Origin: Siphonodentalium dalli
Taxonomy: Eukaryota; Mollusca; Scaphopoda; Gadilida; Siphonodentaliidae
Assembly (NCBI GenBank): GCA_032622095.1
Contig: CP136066.1
Location: 117,759,319-117,823,318, forward strand
Direction of reading: 5' to 3'
Length of the DNA: 64,000 nt
Shown: positions 1-11,803 of the stretch, in pieces
Numbering within the stretch: position 1 is the first letter of the stretch
Layout of the letters: each line of letters begins with the position of its first letter
The notes under the pieces: model-generated
What the model was told of the DNA's origin: nothing
The model's database searches: none
Seen by the model: the letters and a program-made list of their open reading frames with translations, nothing else
Made by a program: the position numbers and the translations under genes

Positions 1-637
1 TGAATTCAATACGAAATTATTTGAAGACTAAATATGGAAACTACGCTTCATCACATGCAGCTAGTACTATGGCACTGCTTAAATGGCGAATCTGCCTGCT
101 TTATCGAGGCCATCCTTCAGTTAAATGCACTACTACTATGGATTAGGCTGGGAAAGCTGAGAATGTGAATATATAATTATGTAAGTATAAACCTACATAT
201 CATGTTTCCATGGAAGATTGCTCCATTTGTACACACATGCTTATGAGAGTCAAAAATGATCTCCATACTATTTTGTACAACAGATGAAAAACTAAAATAC
301 CATATTTTCCCTCAATGGGTTATTTAACGTAAATGCTGAACATTACAGTTGCAACGAAATGCGATCTGAGGCAGTCCTTCGAATTTGGAAAACGTAGGTG
401 CGCGATATATCGCTCGGAGCTTTTGGGATTTGCGCGCGCCTTTTCTGAGGGAGCACAATTCAAATTAACATCGATGAAATGATTACTGAATAAAGACAAA
501 CACAAGTATAATGATACACACGTATAATTCCAAGTGTGGCAACAGAAACAGAAATAAAAACATGTTTATATTGTACAATAGTCCACATGATAATAACATC
601 AACAATCCGGCAATCCCGGTGAATCTGATCATGGTAA
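1..637. other. No gene recognised; AT-rich flank
   Basis: I see no coding region, RNA gene or clear repeat here. A GC-richer pocket at about 360-450 contains CGCG-type dinucleotides, but no start codon, splice signal or protein similarity can be attached to it. Confidence 0.6.
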
Positions 638-760
638 TTAGTCGACTTCCGCGTCTGAGAGTGCATGCTCATCAGACTCAATAAAAGCTTCAAACTCGGA
701 AGTGGAATCCGATTCGTTACCGCAATCAGAATCACCGGAATCAGATTGCCAGGGAGAAAA
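638..760 (-). pseudogene. Acidic Ser/Asp/Glu-rich C-terminal coding fragment
   Basis: On the minus strand this frame is open for 40 codons between in-frame stops at 761-763 and 638-640. It reads as a strongly biased acidic peptide: SPWQSDSGDSDCGNESDS, then EFEAFIESDEHALSDAEVD at the end. Such bias is unlikely in random AT-rich DNA, and third positions look gene-like. There is no start codon in frame and no obvious AG acceptor directly upstream, so it is either the remnant of a longer ORF or an exon whose junction I cannot place. Acidic tails like this occur in many nuclear proteins and in transposon proteins. I do not recognise the family. Confidence 0.35.
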
Positions 761-1588
761 TTATACTTTTAAAATTTTGATTAGTATATAGCTAGTCAAT
801 TATTGTAATTGAATAGCATCCATTCCGAATTGAATAGCTATTTTTATGGGCCTAATATGGTCATTGCCGACTTCCGAAGGCAGGAGCCGGTGTTAGTACG
901 AAAGGGGTGTCCTTTCGCTCACTATATTACACAAACCCTCCGACTTCCCTGCGTATCGTCATGAGATCTTGTTGAGTCACTATCCGACATGAATGATGAT
1001 ACAGTTAAACCCTAATCTAGTATTCAAATGAATCGGCGAATCCCGCATGCCGAAACATCAAACGAGGCCGCCAAAGAATTGACACGCTTTTTGCGGGAAC
1101 TCGCAAGTGCAGCAGTTATGACGAGGTGTCACCCCAATCATTGAGTGCGAAAGAAGCCGCTTTGATCTTTGTTTCCAGGTTCGTAATCAACGTCGTCACT
1201 GCTGAGAAAGATACATGGTGAATAGTCTTGTCGGCGTTTAACCATTGGTGTGTTGTTTGTTAAAGTCTCGTTCACTGGTTGCAAATTCCGAGATGCGCAT
1301 TTGAAATTTTCGGCATGCGCATTTAATAACTCGCTGGTTTTTAGATCCGCGTGCGCCAATTGCGCACCTCAAAATCAAAGGACTGCTGAGGGGTTTAAAT
1401 TCAGAAAAATTTCCCCACGGGACACGCCTCTCGAGCTGTCCCCATCTCCAGCCTGCGACTGTCGTCGATGGCCGTATGTGGCCCCTCATATACGAACTTA
1501 TTTCCTACACCCCTGATACCCCCCCAATAAATATAGCTTCCTACGCCCCTGGTGTAGTTCACAACTGTCTGCAATTTAATACTGTTAG
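761..1588. other. CpG-richer stretch, weak ORFs only
   Basis: Base composition is less AT-rich than most of the window, with scattered CG dinucleotides (950-1500). Several short frames on both strands are open, but none shows a domain or consistent splice signals. I assign no gene. Confidence 0.4.
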
Positions 1589-1727
1589 ATCTCTAGAAGA
1601 CACCATTGAGAAAGAAGAGAGATGCAGAACCCCTGCCCAGTCTGTCCAGGTGATGGAATCTCCACCACCACAACCAGACGTCACCGACGATGAGGACCGA
1701 AGACTCCGGAGTACAGTAATGCCCTAA
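1589..1727 (+). CDS. Candidate terminal coding exon, acidic/proline-rich tail
   Basis: An AG at 1587-1588 after a T-rich tract could be a splice acceptor. From there the frame reads SLEDTIEKEERCRTPAQSV, then MESPPPQPDVTDDEDRRLRS, and stops at 1725-1727. The charged, proline-rich composition is protein-like. An AATAAA sits at 1802-1807, at a fitting distance for a polyadenylation signal. The same frame stays open upstream to 1476, but that part is low in coding character. There is no recognisable domain, and no upstream exon is visible in the window, so this could also be a gene relic. A miniature-element end (1755-1794) lies between the stop and the AATAAA. Confidence 0.35.
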
Positions 1728-1754
1728 ATCCTGACTGAATCCTGAAAAATTACA

Positions 1755-1794
1755 CATAATTCTGCTGCGGTTAAGGAGTCGATTATTTATGGCA
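1755..1794. repeat. Single end of a TA-type miniature inverted-repeat element
   Basis: CATAATTCTGCTGCGGTTAA followed by GGAGTCGATTA matches, with a few changes, the right inverted repeat of the complete element at 46122-46282. No partner end is visible nearby, so this is a solitary or decayed end. Confidence 0.5.
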
Positions 1795-1796
1795 TT

Positions 1797-2107
1797 TAAT
1801 TAATAAATTAAACTAGCCTTCCCCTTGGAAGGCGCAGTTTGAATGTGATTCTACGAGTGATAGAATCACACGGAGGGATTAAATGAGATGTAATGCTATT
1901 GCGCATGTGCGAGTCACCCTTTAAAGCTAAAAATTGGAGAGTTGATAGAAATCCAAAGGCTGTAGTAACGATCTGACGAAATATCTACAGGCATCTTCAA
2001 GGATCGGGAGGGAGGGCGGCATTTATTCCCTCTGTGTGATTCTATCACTCGTAGAATCACAATCAAACTGCGCCTTCCAAGGGGAAGGCTAGTTTAATTT
2101 ATTAATT
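1797..2107. mobile_element. Foldback miniature element with ~80-bp inverted arms
   Basis: The arms at 1797-1877 and 2028-2107 are nearly perfect inverted copies. Both contain CTAGCCTTCCCCTTGGAAGG and a smaller hairpin (GTGATTCTA...TAGAATCAC). The 150-bp spacer starts with GAGATGTAATGCTATTGCGC, which is also found just inside the right end of the element at 2105-6692. No ORF is present. It is a non-autonomous element; the subterminal sharing suggests a relationship to the DIRS-like neighbour. Confidence 0.75.
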
Positions 2108-2278
2108 CTACTTCATACTATAATCCCACTAGGGGATTCAATGAGACTTTAAAGCATCAACACGACAATTTGAAAAAAGAACCGTTTTTGCAACTCTTCG
2201 ACAGCTTGGGGTGAAAGCCTCAGACGTCCGAAGCCCATCCTCTTTAATGGCCTGTCGGTTATCAGGAGACACTATTAA

Positions 2279-2566
2279 CAACTTGGAATTTCTTCAAACA
2301 CAGCATCAATACTCGCTTCCTCTTGGCGACACAGCATGCAAAAACAATATACCACATTCCAAAAACAGTGGTTTTTCTTCTGTGATCAAAGACAGATTAA
2401 TCTGTTTCTCCCGTCTGTGAAAGTCGTGCTAGACTTTCTTACCACCTTGTTCAACCGTGGACTCTCGTATAGCGCTGTGAATACTGCTCGTTCAGCGTTA
2501 GCTGCTCTGGACATTTTCGAGGACGGATTTCACTCGGTATTATCAGCCATATTCACTGATGATTAA
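2279..2566 (+). pseudogene. Tyrosine recombinase N-terminal (SAM-like) fragment
   Basis: The open frame contains SWRHSMQKQYTTFQKQW, then a run ending in FFFC, a PSVKVVLDFLTTLF segment and GLSYSAVNTARSALAAL. This order (SWR-S-x-KQY-x-W, FC, P-S-x-x-x-V-L-x-FL, GLSYS-x-x-NTARSAL) is the core-binding N-terminal half of tyrosine recombinases from DIRS-like and Crypton-like elements. It breaks off at a stop after LSAIFTDD, so the catalytic R-H-x-x-R...Y half is missing. Upstream the frame is closed by a TAA at 2276; another frame (2211-2420) may carry the preceding residues, implying a frameshift. Nonfunctional relic; the recombinase N-terminal call is fairly secure, the element class less so. Confidence 0.7.
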
Positions 2567-2826
2567 AGTATCGCCAGAAATATCTCATATATATTTTGAA
2601 GACCTCTGTATGTTTGTCTGTCTGTCCTTTATAGAATCGAAAACGGGTTGACCGATCGAGACCAAACTTCCTATCCAAAGGTAAAATCCCATGGACACCG
2701 TTGGCGTCGCATTTTGGAGAAGCTCAGACCACCCGTTCTCCACTCTCAGTCACAAAAATCGGCGTTTGTTTAACATTCAACGTTATTAGCATCTGCAGAG
2801 AGATATACGGGAACATCTAATATATA

Positions 2827-3110
2827 GAAACGGGTGGAGCTATCAACTTGAAATTTGGTATGTGAATGTATCTTGCCCCGGATACAAATTTTATCGGGTC
2901 GCTGAGCCCGTGCGATGCCAGCTTCGCGCATGCGCAGACCAGATCTCGGAAACGGGTGGAGCTATCGACTTGAAATTTGGTATGTGAATGTATCTTGCCC
3001 CGGAATAGAATTTTATCGGGTCGCCGAGCCCGTGCGACGCCAGCTTCGCGCATGCGCAGACCAGATCTTGGAAACGGGTGGAGCTATCGACTTGATATTT
3101 GGTTTTTGAA
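2827..3110. repeat. 122-bp tandem repeat, ~2.3 copies
   Basis: GAAACGGGTGGAGCTATC recurs at 2827, 2949 and 3071, giving a period of 122 bp. Each full unit also carries TATCTTGCCCCGGA, ATTTTATCGGGTCGC and TTCGCGCATGCGCAGACC. The GC-rich CGCATGCGC core contrasts with the AT-rich surroundings. The upstream 2600-2700 stretch has a related GAAAACGGGTTGACC segment, suggesting these are the central repeats of a larger element. Confidence 0.85.
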
Positions 3111-6100
3111 TAGCCCGGACAACGTCGGGCTCATCGGCTAGTATATATATATACAGGTATGGAATAATTCAGCCTGAACTCAAACCGTTGTTAAGGCTTT
3201 GAAGAAAAGCATAAAAGGTGTAAAACTGTTGTCTGGACATGATCAATGTGTTCCCCTGCATAGACAGGTGGAGAATGGAACAACTTGATTTTCCTTACTC
3301 AAATCCACTCATAGCGTGATACCACTATAGGGAAGAGGGGAATCAATGCACCCCCCCCCCCCCCCCATTTTCTGGATGAAAATTGCCTACAGCATGTGAG
3401 AAACCAGTATAATGTATACTACGATATCGCCATCCAGAAAACTGGCATGTAAAAATGTATATTAAGTAAAGTAATATGCAAAGTTGTATAGGATATCAGC
3501 AATGTACTGAATAGATATAGCATAAGAGTCTACTCAGAAGGTATATAGTCATAATTAAAACCAATCATGTGAATGCGTCATTGCCTGTGTCCAATGAAGA
3601 TACTCAAGTGGTGAGGTACACTCATAGACACATTTTTGTATTGTGTCAACTTCGCATGACAAGAATCAAATTGAAAATATTTTGATTCTGACAAATGTTG
3701 TAACATCTGAATATCCAGGCAAAACCGCAGATCATCAGTGATTGTTTACGTTTGATGTGGATACATGTAATGAGAAACATGAAACTATAGGTGACAGCAC
3801 ATCATGTACATAAAACCCATGCTAAGCAAATGTTGTGGATTAAATTTACTAACTGTCGGAAGGTTAAATTAGCTGTGAAAGCCCAAGGCACACATCTCAT
3901 GATGAACGCTGAATTTTCTGCGTCAAATGCAACCAAAAACAAAAATCAGTTACGAGATGTAGTATTACCACAGCCAGAAAAGATAATGGGCTGACATTTC
4001 CAATGCAAACGTGGGTTTCAACGTCCCAAATATATAGACTTCATAAAAATCTGATAACAGTCTGATAACGTGACAATAACGAACAACCAAAAAATGATTG
4101 CAGTTTCGCAGTGTGGGTGACTCTGAAGTACCCAGACCAGGCGAAGAAGCCACAAATACTATTTAGTAATAGTGGAAACAACTCAAGTTTCTGAAATTTT
4201 CAAAACAAAACCCAATAGCATAAAGCATCATTACCCGATATTGGAGTGTACACACCAAACCACACATTGTCTGTACGCCCTATAGATAGTAAAACAGACA
4301 TTTATCTTCTATGGTTTGTAACACATGCAATTGTCATACACTGTTAAGTTAATAATGCATATGCTAATAAACACTGTATAATGATAATCAGTCAGATATA
4401 ATTAGGTTTTATCTGTAAGATAGGTAATTGATTACCAGTTATGGACTAAGTTGGTTTGACACTAGTAAGTCATTTGTTCCCACCAACCAATATGGAATAT
4501 GGAACCATTGAGACCAGATGTAAATAAGGATACATGTACCATACATGTGTGGTTATCAACGGCATAAACTTGTCTCAGCACAAGCAGGTTAAACATGTTA
4601 TACTGGTCAGTGGTCACAATAGACCTGAATATATAATGCACATTAGAAATACATTAAATGCATACTGTACAGGTATAAGTTGAGTTCATTCCAGTAAGGG
4701 GTGGAAAATTGAACGTGTTTCAAGTTCAAAGTGTCAGCAGGACAAATATGGCAGTATAATTATGCTGCATGCAGCAGCACTGTACATAGTGTACGTTTGA
4801 CGATCATGCCACAAGGAGGCAAATATATTTAAACACGCTAAAACCAATCACCATAACTTGCTGCAGGCGAAATGGTGAAGTAAGATCAGTGGTCCAGAAG
4901 ACGGACTGCATGACTGTCATGTATATATATGTACATGTGATGTATATATGCATGCATATAGATTATGCCGATAGTATGGGTATAATGATGTAGATGTCTA
5001 TATCTACAAAGTTCAGACTTCAAAACCTGAACCTCTCATAAAATGATTTGAAATCATTATGTTACATGAACATGGACCTTAATGAATACTGGAAACGTAT
5101 TTTGTAATATAGTATATAAACTAACATGTTCATTTGAACAAACTGTGCGACTGTGTACTTACACAGCTCCAGTGAGAATACATTTAATTCTTAATAAATT
5201 GTTCAACTGGTAATCAATTAACAGTCTCAAGAGTTGTGGGTAAAACATTAAAGCCCACATTGACAACTTATGTTGAGTGAAACAACATTTGAAAGGAAAA
5301 CCATCACGGCTAATTATTGTAATCTGGTTCTCAACCACACGCGCTCGTCATGTTACATAACTTCGACCATTGACCTCTGGGTCTATAGATCTGTACGGAA
5401 ACTGACGAGGTTCGCCGAACGGCCCGGTCTCGCGGCGTGTGTTAAATAACTCTACGAAATGTGTGCGTAATTAAGATCCACAAAGGAAACATAATGATTG
5501 ATATCATGCTCATCGTATCCAGTTGTATCGACAAATAACACGTCGTGTAATATAGGCCACAAAAGCCGCGTACAGTGATCAGCACAATGTCTAACAGATT
5601 ATACGCTTCAATGCGGTCAACGATGGCTCTAGTTCGGACAGGGCGAAAACCGAGATGTACTTGAAGGAAAGGTCACAAACAAAAGGTCAACTGCACGTTG
5701 ACACATAGTCAGGCCCGATTAATAATCGCAGCAGGGAAAATATTGCATCATTGTTCCTGGACCCTTTTCGCAAATACTGAGGGCATGGCCTATTCAGCCA
5801 TGTGAAAAACGGTTGTCACAAGCCGAAACCAGGTGACCCGATTATATTGAGTGCATTTTTCCCTGTATAAAAATCAGGGTCAGCCATTGACCTAATTCAG
5901 ACAAGTTTGCAACAGCATTTATGTCATCAGAATTTAGCAAGACTTAGTGTTCGCCGGCAAAAAAGCAATAAAGTTGCATTTCGAGATATACAGATAATCT
6001 ATAAGAAAATACAGATAATCTATAAGTTATCTCCACACGAAAGGATACAGTTGTAAATGTTCTCGTGTGTGCACAGCGGGAAAAATACATGTGAGCCCCA

Positions 6101-6119
6101 TGGAACAAGACCAACGAGT
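3111..6119. other. Non-coding AT-rich interval
   Basis: No ORF of coding quality or RNA gene is visible. Notable simple features are a C-tract at about 3351-3366, alternating TA/TG tracts around 4920-4975, and a GC/CpG-rich pocket at about 5390-5450 (GTTCGCCGAACGGCCCGG). The pocket could be promoter-like but has no adjacent gene. Confidence 0.55.
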
Positions 6120-6389
6120 TCAACTCACAAGTTGGAAATGGTTTAACATTGTTAAATTTTGCGGCCCTCGTGGAGGTGTCGTTGCAAGAAGACTATCTTC
6201 GATGTCAGAAAGATTGTCAGTGGAGTTAGAGGTCTTCGACGACCGTTTCCTTGTACTAGCAGGAATACTGCCAGTTTTATTCAACTTTGCCACCTCCGCT
6301 GGTGACAGGAAGGGTTTTTCTGACATTTTAAGTTTCTCGCCGACTTCCTGCTTGTCCGCCATTTTAATAGAGGCAGACTCTCGAAGCAA
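6120..6389 (-). CDS. Small lysine/serine-rich ORF, possible Gag-like N terminus
   Basis: The minus-strand frame runs 89 codons from an ATG at 6389; a second in-frame ATG gives MADKQEVGEKLKMSEKPFL. A basic Ser/Lys/Thr stretch (STRKRSSKTSNSTDN) follows, then SDIEDSLLATTPPRGP. The composition is protein-like, hydrophilic and probably disordered, with no membrane segment. It starts about 260 bp inside the right inverted repeat of the 2105-6692 element and reads inward, the position expected for the first (structural) ORF of a DIRS-type element. That role is inference; it could also be a host exon fragment. No partner reverse transcriptase is seen downstream. Confidence 0.35.
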   Translation of the reverse strand: MLRESASIKMADKQEVGEKLKMSEKPFLSPAEVAKLNKTGSIPASTRKRSSKTSNSTDNLSDIEDSLLATTPPRGPQNLTMLNHFQLVS

Positions 6390-6692
6390 AGCGAAAAATT
6401 TGAAGTTGCCCCTAAAATGGCGAGTTCAGATTAAAAATATAATTCACTATTCAGCTAGCGATCAAATAAATTCAGATATAGTATACAGTAATTGTATACA
6501 AATCTTGCGAAAAAGTAAATCAAAAAGACTTGAAACGTTCTTCAACGAGGTTTCAAAGTATGGTGAGAAAATTCCCGGACAAAAAATTATGCGTCCGTCT
6601 CACACAACGCAAGCATTAACTGTGACTCGCGCATGCGCAATAGCATTACATCTCATTGAATCCCGTAGTGGGATTATAGTATGAAGTAGAAT

Positions 6693-8802
6693 ACTGTACA
6701 TTGAGCCTTCACCTGCCACAACATCTAATCAAGAAACATCCGTTCATGAAGACCCAGAAGCTTCATCAAACAATAAAGCAACACTAGTTTTATCAAAAAT
6801 AGATGTTGATATCCTCTTATGAAGAATGAGAGAAGCCAGACCTTGGATCCTCGACCTTGTATCATCACTGATGTCACCACTATCTTCAACTTGAACTTCA
6901 TCTTCTACTTCAGCACCGAAGATAAAAAGGAAGGGAGATAAGAAAAGCAAAATAAAAAAGCACAAAGAAAACAATAGCTAGAATTCCATTTCACCTGATC
7001 CGCATCCAATACATGGGTAGAGAAAAATAAAAAGAAGAACTCAAGATTCTCGGATGAGCCCACCACCGTCCTTGTGCCGCCCTTCGGACAGGCACTCAAA
7101 TACAATCATCGTCGAGCATTGCAACAATGTATAAAATAATCATCATTATTAAAATCCTTAATTGTTAAACTGATCTACTGACTTGATAAATAGTATTGAG
7201 GTCACGTATGATACATAAAATATTAAGACAAATCAATTTATATGTTAGCAATGTCATCGGAAAAATTAAGGAGTATCCAGTATCATAGTTTAAGACAATT
7301 ACAGCCCAGTTAAATTGTATCATATATAGGGGAAGTTTATCACTGTGGGTTTTATTACTGACTAGCTGAAACAGGCTCACTTTGAGTGCCTTTGTTCAGC
7401 GTCTGAGGGACTAGGCCCCTGTGTGTGTTTCACACACATTTTTATCTTGGACAGAACCTTTTTTAAGTGGCTTCGCGCACTTATTGATCGTTTAAACTTT
7501 TTAACTTTTTTTTTAAAATGTTTTTTTAGATTGAAAGTAAATTATTCTGCTTGAAAGTAATTTTATTATTACATGATCTTGCTGCAGGCCAACATTTTTC
7601 AAATTATTTAGCTGATTTAGTAATTCTGCCTGCAGTATATTTAATGTGCATTGTATCAATTACCTTAGGATTGGAAATAAACAATTATCATTCATTTTGC
7701 TCTCAAATTGTGTAGGGTGGGATCAGTCATTGACCTTTTTATCTCCAAGTTAAATTTTATCTCTATTCTCTACCTCAACAGTATTTCATGATAAACTATA
7801 TTTGGAATCGTATTTCATGATAAACTATATTTGGAATCACTACCTACAGCACCGCATACCTGTTTGACAACCACAGATGTATCACTATATTGACTTCCAT
7901 AAATTATAATGACACAGTTTGCCACCTGTCATAGAATTATGAGAGCTTTAACTGTGAACAGGGTCATGAGTGTTTTATACAGGTTTACAGTGGATGAACA
8001 TGCTAATAAGAAATGGAAATTTACAACTAAATTCTAATATAGAGAAAACAATGCCATGGATGATTTGAAGAACTGTTATACATGTTCAAAATGAATGTAT
8101 CAGATATGTTTTTCCATAAAAGTTAGCATTGAATGGAATTGTATTATTAAAATATGACATCCCCCTTAATACTATTACCTCAATATATTAAAAGGATTAT
8201 TATGATCCAATCACTAACTGCATGGTTTTTTTTATTAATTGTTCTAAAACATACACTGTCGTTATATATGTGGCAGAAGAAACCATTGTTCTTTGGTATT
8301 TATTGCTCAATAAAACTTGAAAATTGAAAAGAGTGAGTGAGAGAGATAGCTAGTTTAAAGGTATAATGTGCCAATGTTTCAGTTTTGTCCAACTCATGCA
8401 ATACACAGCAGTATTCTGCCTATTTGTGCTGTAGTTATGACCCCTTTGTGACTTAGAATTTTGTCGTTTTGAGGTTTCCGGATGATAACTTTAGTTTGTG
8501 TCATCGGATCTGAACCAAATTCGGTATCTGAGGTTATCAGCTCCAAATACAGGTCAAGTTCGAATATGGTTTCCGCATGATAACTTTAATTTTAGTTATC
8601 TGATTTGTTTTTAAATTCAACTGAATCTCTTGATATTTGGTACGTGGTTCAAATTTCAGAAGACAAAGGCTAAGTTTTAATTTGGTCACGGTCCGATGAA
8701 TTTTGACAGAATTAATGAAATACAGAATTGCAGTGCCTGTTTCGCTTGTTACGACTCCATCTACAATTTCTGGATACAAAGTAATAAAAAAAAAAAGTTT
8801 TT
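6693..8802. other. Non-coding interval with decayed repeats
   Basis: No gene recognised. A 29-bp unit (GTATTTCATGATAAACTATA...) is tandemly doubled at 7781-7838. At 8450-8700 lie degenerate copies of a family with GGATGATAACTTTAG and CTGAACCAAATTCGGTA, also seen at 31900-32290 and 32930-33060. Confidence 0.55.
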
Positions 8803-8930
8803 AAGTGTACCCATACCATAGTATGGTACACATAATGTCGATGTCCCGATTGACCACTCGTCATTCGTCCATCTATCTGTCCGTCTCTAGAAACTTTACT
8901 CATGATGCGATAACTGTGTGCCGGCCAAAA
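8803..8930 (+). repeat. 5' fragment of the GTGTACC-headed element
   Basis: It starts with TGTACCCATACCATAGTATGG, an imperfect hairpin, followed by GATTGACCACTCGTC and a run of GTCC/CTGTCC words, then a decayed body. It corresponds to the first quarter of the elements at 11804 and 33495 and is cut short by the element at 8945. Confidence 0.75.
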
Positions 8931-8944
8931 TATTCTTGCAATCT

Positions 8945-9236
8945 TTAACCTCTTCGCTGCTAAATGACATTATGACGTTGTGTGCTGGGCTGTTGACGGA
9001 AAAATATAATGGGAATATCACAAGAATCATATAAAATCTAATTCAGTTGAAAGGCTATTATCGTTCACAATCGTCGAACATCATACACTGTTCGAAACTT
9101 CGAGATACAGTTATTACGATGCACCAAACTCTGAGTTCCTGTTATGAATAATGGCCTACAGCTAATGTGCTGAAGTACACGATGAGCACTTTTACGTCCG
9201 TAATAGTTACGGACGTCATAGCAGCGAAGAGGTTAA
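8945..9236. mobile_element. piggyBac-type miniature element (TTAA-flanked)
   Basis: It is bounded by TTAA at 8945-8948 and 9233-9236. Inverted ends read CCTCTTCGCTGCTA and, at the right, TAGCAGCGAAGAGG. Near the right end is a perfect small hairpin, ACGTCCGTAA-TAG-TTACGGACGT. The 292-bp element has no ORF. TTAA target duplication is diagnostic of the piggyBac superfamily; movement in trans by a piggyBac transposase is inferred. A partial relative lies at 38866-39010. Confidence 0.8.
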
Positions 9237-10734
9237 GGTAAACATAAACAAAACCATGTGGTCGTAAATTTAATTAATTTGATCACTTATTCCCGGTAAT
9301 TTATAAATTAAAAATTGCATATATATCAAGAGACGTTCCATGTAAGAAATGTTAACTAATATGTAATATAGGACCACTTACAATACAAATAAACACATAG
9401 TAGTAATGAAATATATTAACTGTGCACGATGTTGAATAAGGGGTGTATTCGATTGTTATGGGGGTATTCAATCGATGGCACAGAAGCTGAACTTAGCCGA
9501 GTACATTACAGAACACTTCGGGTTTCAGTTAAAACGTAAACAAACCGATGTTAGTCCTGATACACCGGAATATTCCATGCATAATTTATCATGAAAGTTA
9601 GAATAATATACACCATTATGACCATAAGATATGTCACTCTTTCCGATATATATAGCATCAGGTATTGATTTGTTAGCTAAAATCGAGTAAAATAGACTAC
9701 AATTCCCACCACCGACCCTGGGCGTAACTCATGTCATACAATTGGTAATGGGACTTACTTGAACTGAAACTAGCATCTTGCTATCCCAATATCTTAGTTG
9801 GTTTTAGTATGAGCAGACTTGGACTAGGGCCTTGGATGATAGGTATTCAGATTGTTAAAATGTGACCATGCAACCTGTCAAAATGAACCAGAGCTGGTGT
9901 CACACTTTCCAAGTGACCCTCCCACCTTCTGCCCATCCCCTCCACTACCCTCCCCTCTCCCTACCATTCTTCTTCTCCCTACCTCAACGCAAATCCTTGT
10001 CAAAGTTAAACTGTATCTCCTTCTTGATTTCAGAACAATACCCATAATTACCTAACCAAATGATATGTCAGATTTTATTACGCGCACTGCATGTATACTG
10101 ATGTACAAATTCTTGTTTCGCTTGGGTGCTGCTATAGCCATGGGGTTCTATTTATAGAATGTTAATTATTGGGACAGATTATAAGTTGTAATGCGACCCC
10201 GAGGCCGAGCTCCGTAAAAGGTGTAGTTGAGAATTTCAATTTCGTTTATTAGCATTTACATTATGGATACTATTGTTTGTATAAGGGTGTTCTGTTAACA
10301 CCACCACCACTTAGCCAAGTGAATTTATTTAACTGTAGGTCCTTTTGGATGCTTGGACTTACATTGGATCAAACAGGGCTGAGATAGGAGATTTAACCCA
10401 TTTAACCATCCATGTCTTTTAACCATTATTAAGTAACTATATTATTTTGAAATGTCACATGGCCATTTGCAACAACATAAATATAACTGCTTAATATATG
10501 ATAGTGGTGACAGGCTTTTAGTTGAGATGTTATATTAACCCTTCTCTTTCCCCATAAATTCCAACAGTTTGTGTTTATATACATTTGTGTGTACTATTTA
10601 ATACATAACAGTATGTTCTATAATTCCACATCAAAACTCTAGATTATGATTTCAATCATAGCAATTTACTGTCACCAAGTGATGGGTTAAACATCACGAT
10701 CATCCTCTGTTAATTAACATCTAACATTAACATC
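9237..10734. other. Non-coding interval
   Basis: No coding region or clear repeat. A C/T-rich tract lies at about 9908-9975. Frames open across that tract are compositional artefacts. Confidence 0.5.
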
Positions 10735-11140
10735 TTGGTATTTTAATACTTGCATGACTAAATCCTTTGCCACGCCCTAAACCCAACAATTTTCATCTGA
10801 TTATTCCCAATCTTGATATGAATCTTTCGCAGGTGACCTCGAGATGGGAGCTTCCAAATTTTTCCGAATTTCATTTAAAAACATTGGTGTCAGCATCCAT
10901 CTTGGATTTCTGATGAAAAAAAATGATCGTTGGCAGCCATCTTGGATTTTACTCTGCATGACTAAATCCTTCGGCATTTTTCGTCCAATTGATTTCAAAC
11001 TTCTATGGCTCTGGGTTGAGCTTTTGTATTACTTGAGCATTTCAACTCCACGCATTCTTTCTCGCTCCATTGGCTGTAATGTATGACATTTATATGCCCT
11101 CTGCTAGATGGAACTACTGTGTCATTGACACTTTGATGTT
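10735..11140 (+). mobile_element. Pearl/Helentron-like short element, ~2 core units
   Basis: Two degenerate units with GCAGCCATCTTGGATTT and TGACTAAATCCTT core words are followed by a right end with GTTGAGCT and the hairpin GTGTCATTGACAC plus TTT. The arrangement matches the right side of the long array at 26518-30186 with far fewer units. Non-coding. Confidence 0.65.
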
Positions 11141-11803
11141 TAGACCCAATTTAATTGTAGGATTATGGGTATGTGAAAGTATTAGTGGGCACTCAGGGTA
11201 TCCCATAAATTAATATTACATTTTGTCTGAGAGAAATCATTGAAGCAATGTTTTATTTCATGGGTGCAACCTGAATTTCGGGAACAAATGGTTGCTCTCA
11301 CTGTGTTCATCTCCTGAAAAGGACACCCAACCATTGGAGTCCAGAATCCGGCTTAAAAAAAACATGGAATCCAGGATCCAGTTTTAAGAATCTAACAATA
11401 TTAAAGGATTACCGGTATAATATATGAATTAATTTTGGAGAAAAACAACATTCTGTTTATTAATTTAAACCAATGACAGGGATATTTTTCTCTCCAAAAT
11501 ATATATTTAGTGTAATTCACAGAGCACGTTGGTCATTTGGCGAAATCGCTATAAAAAATGATGGAGATATTAATATAGGCCCAATCTGTTTACCGTATGT
11601 CATGGCGTATGCGTATGTTTCATAGTATGATCTAACAATTAAACAGATTAAAAAAAATATATATATTGTAAATAGACAGAATCTACTTTTATCCAGTTAC
11701 TTTTATCCAATACTACTATCTTAATATCATGATCATCCAATATCCACATTTTGGACTTTTTACTCCACTTTATATAGGCCAACTCTTACTACCTAGTTTT
11801 TAT
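11141..11803. other. Non-coding interval
   Basis: Nothing is recognised beyond AT-rich sequence and a short (AT)n tract near 11655. Confidence 0.5.

Larger units (their letters stand above)
2105..6692. mobile_element. Candidate DIRS-like element remnant bounded by inverted repeats
   Basis: ATTCTACTTCATACTATAAT... at 2105-2146 is repeated in inverse orientation at 6651-6692 over about 42 bp with few differences. Just inside the left end is a broken tyrosine-recombinase frame, and about 260 bp inside the right end an inward-reading ORF. Inverted terminal repeats plus a tyrosine recombinase fit DIRS-type retroelements. However, no reverse transcriptase or methyltransferase-like segment can be seen in the 3.5 kb between, and the recombinase reads inward. 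The ends could instead belong to two separate insertions. Confidence 0.4.

Noticed and set aside
870-910. GTTAGTACGAAAGG similar to the large-subunit rRNA sarcin-ricin region
   Set aside because: The match is about a dozen bases with mismatches, and neighbouring rRNA sequence is absent.
5330-5470. CpG-rich pocket as a promoter
   Set aside because: No exon or ORF of coding quality begins near it on either strand; composition alone is not enough.
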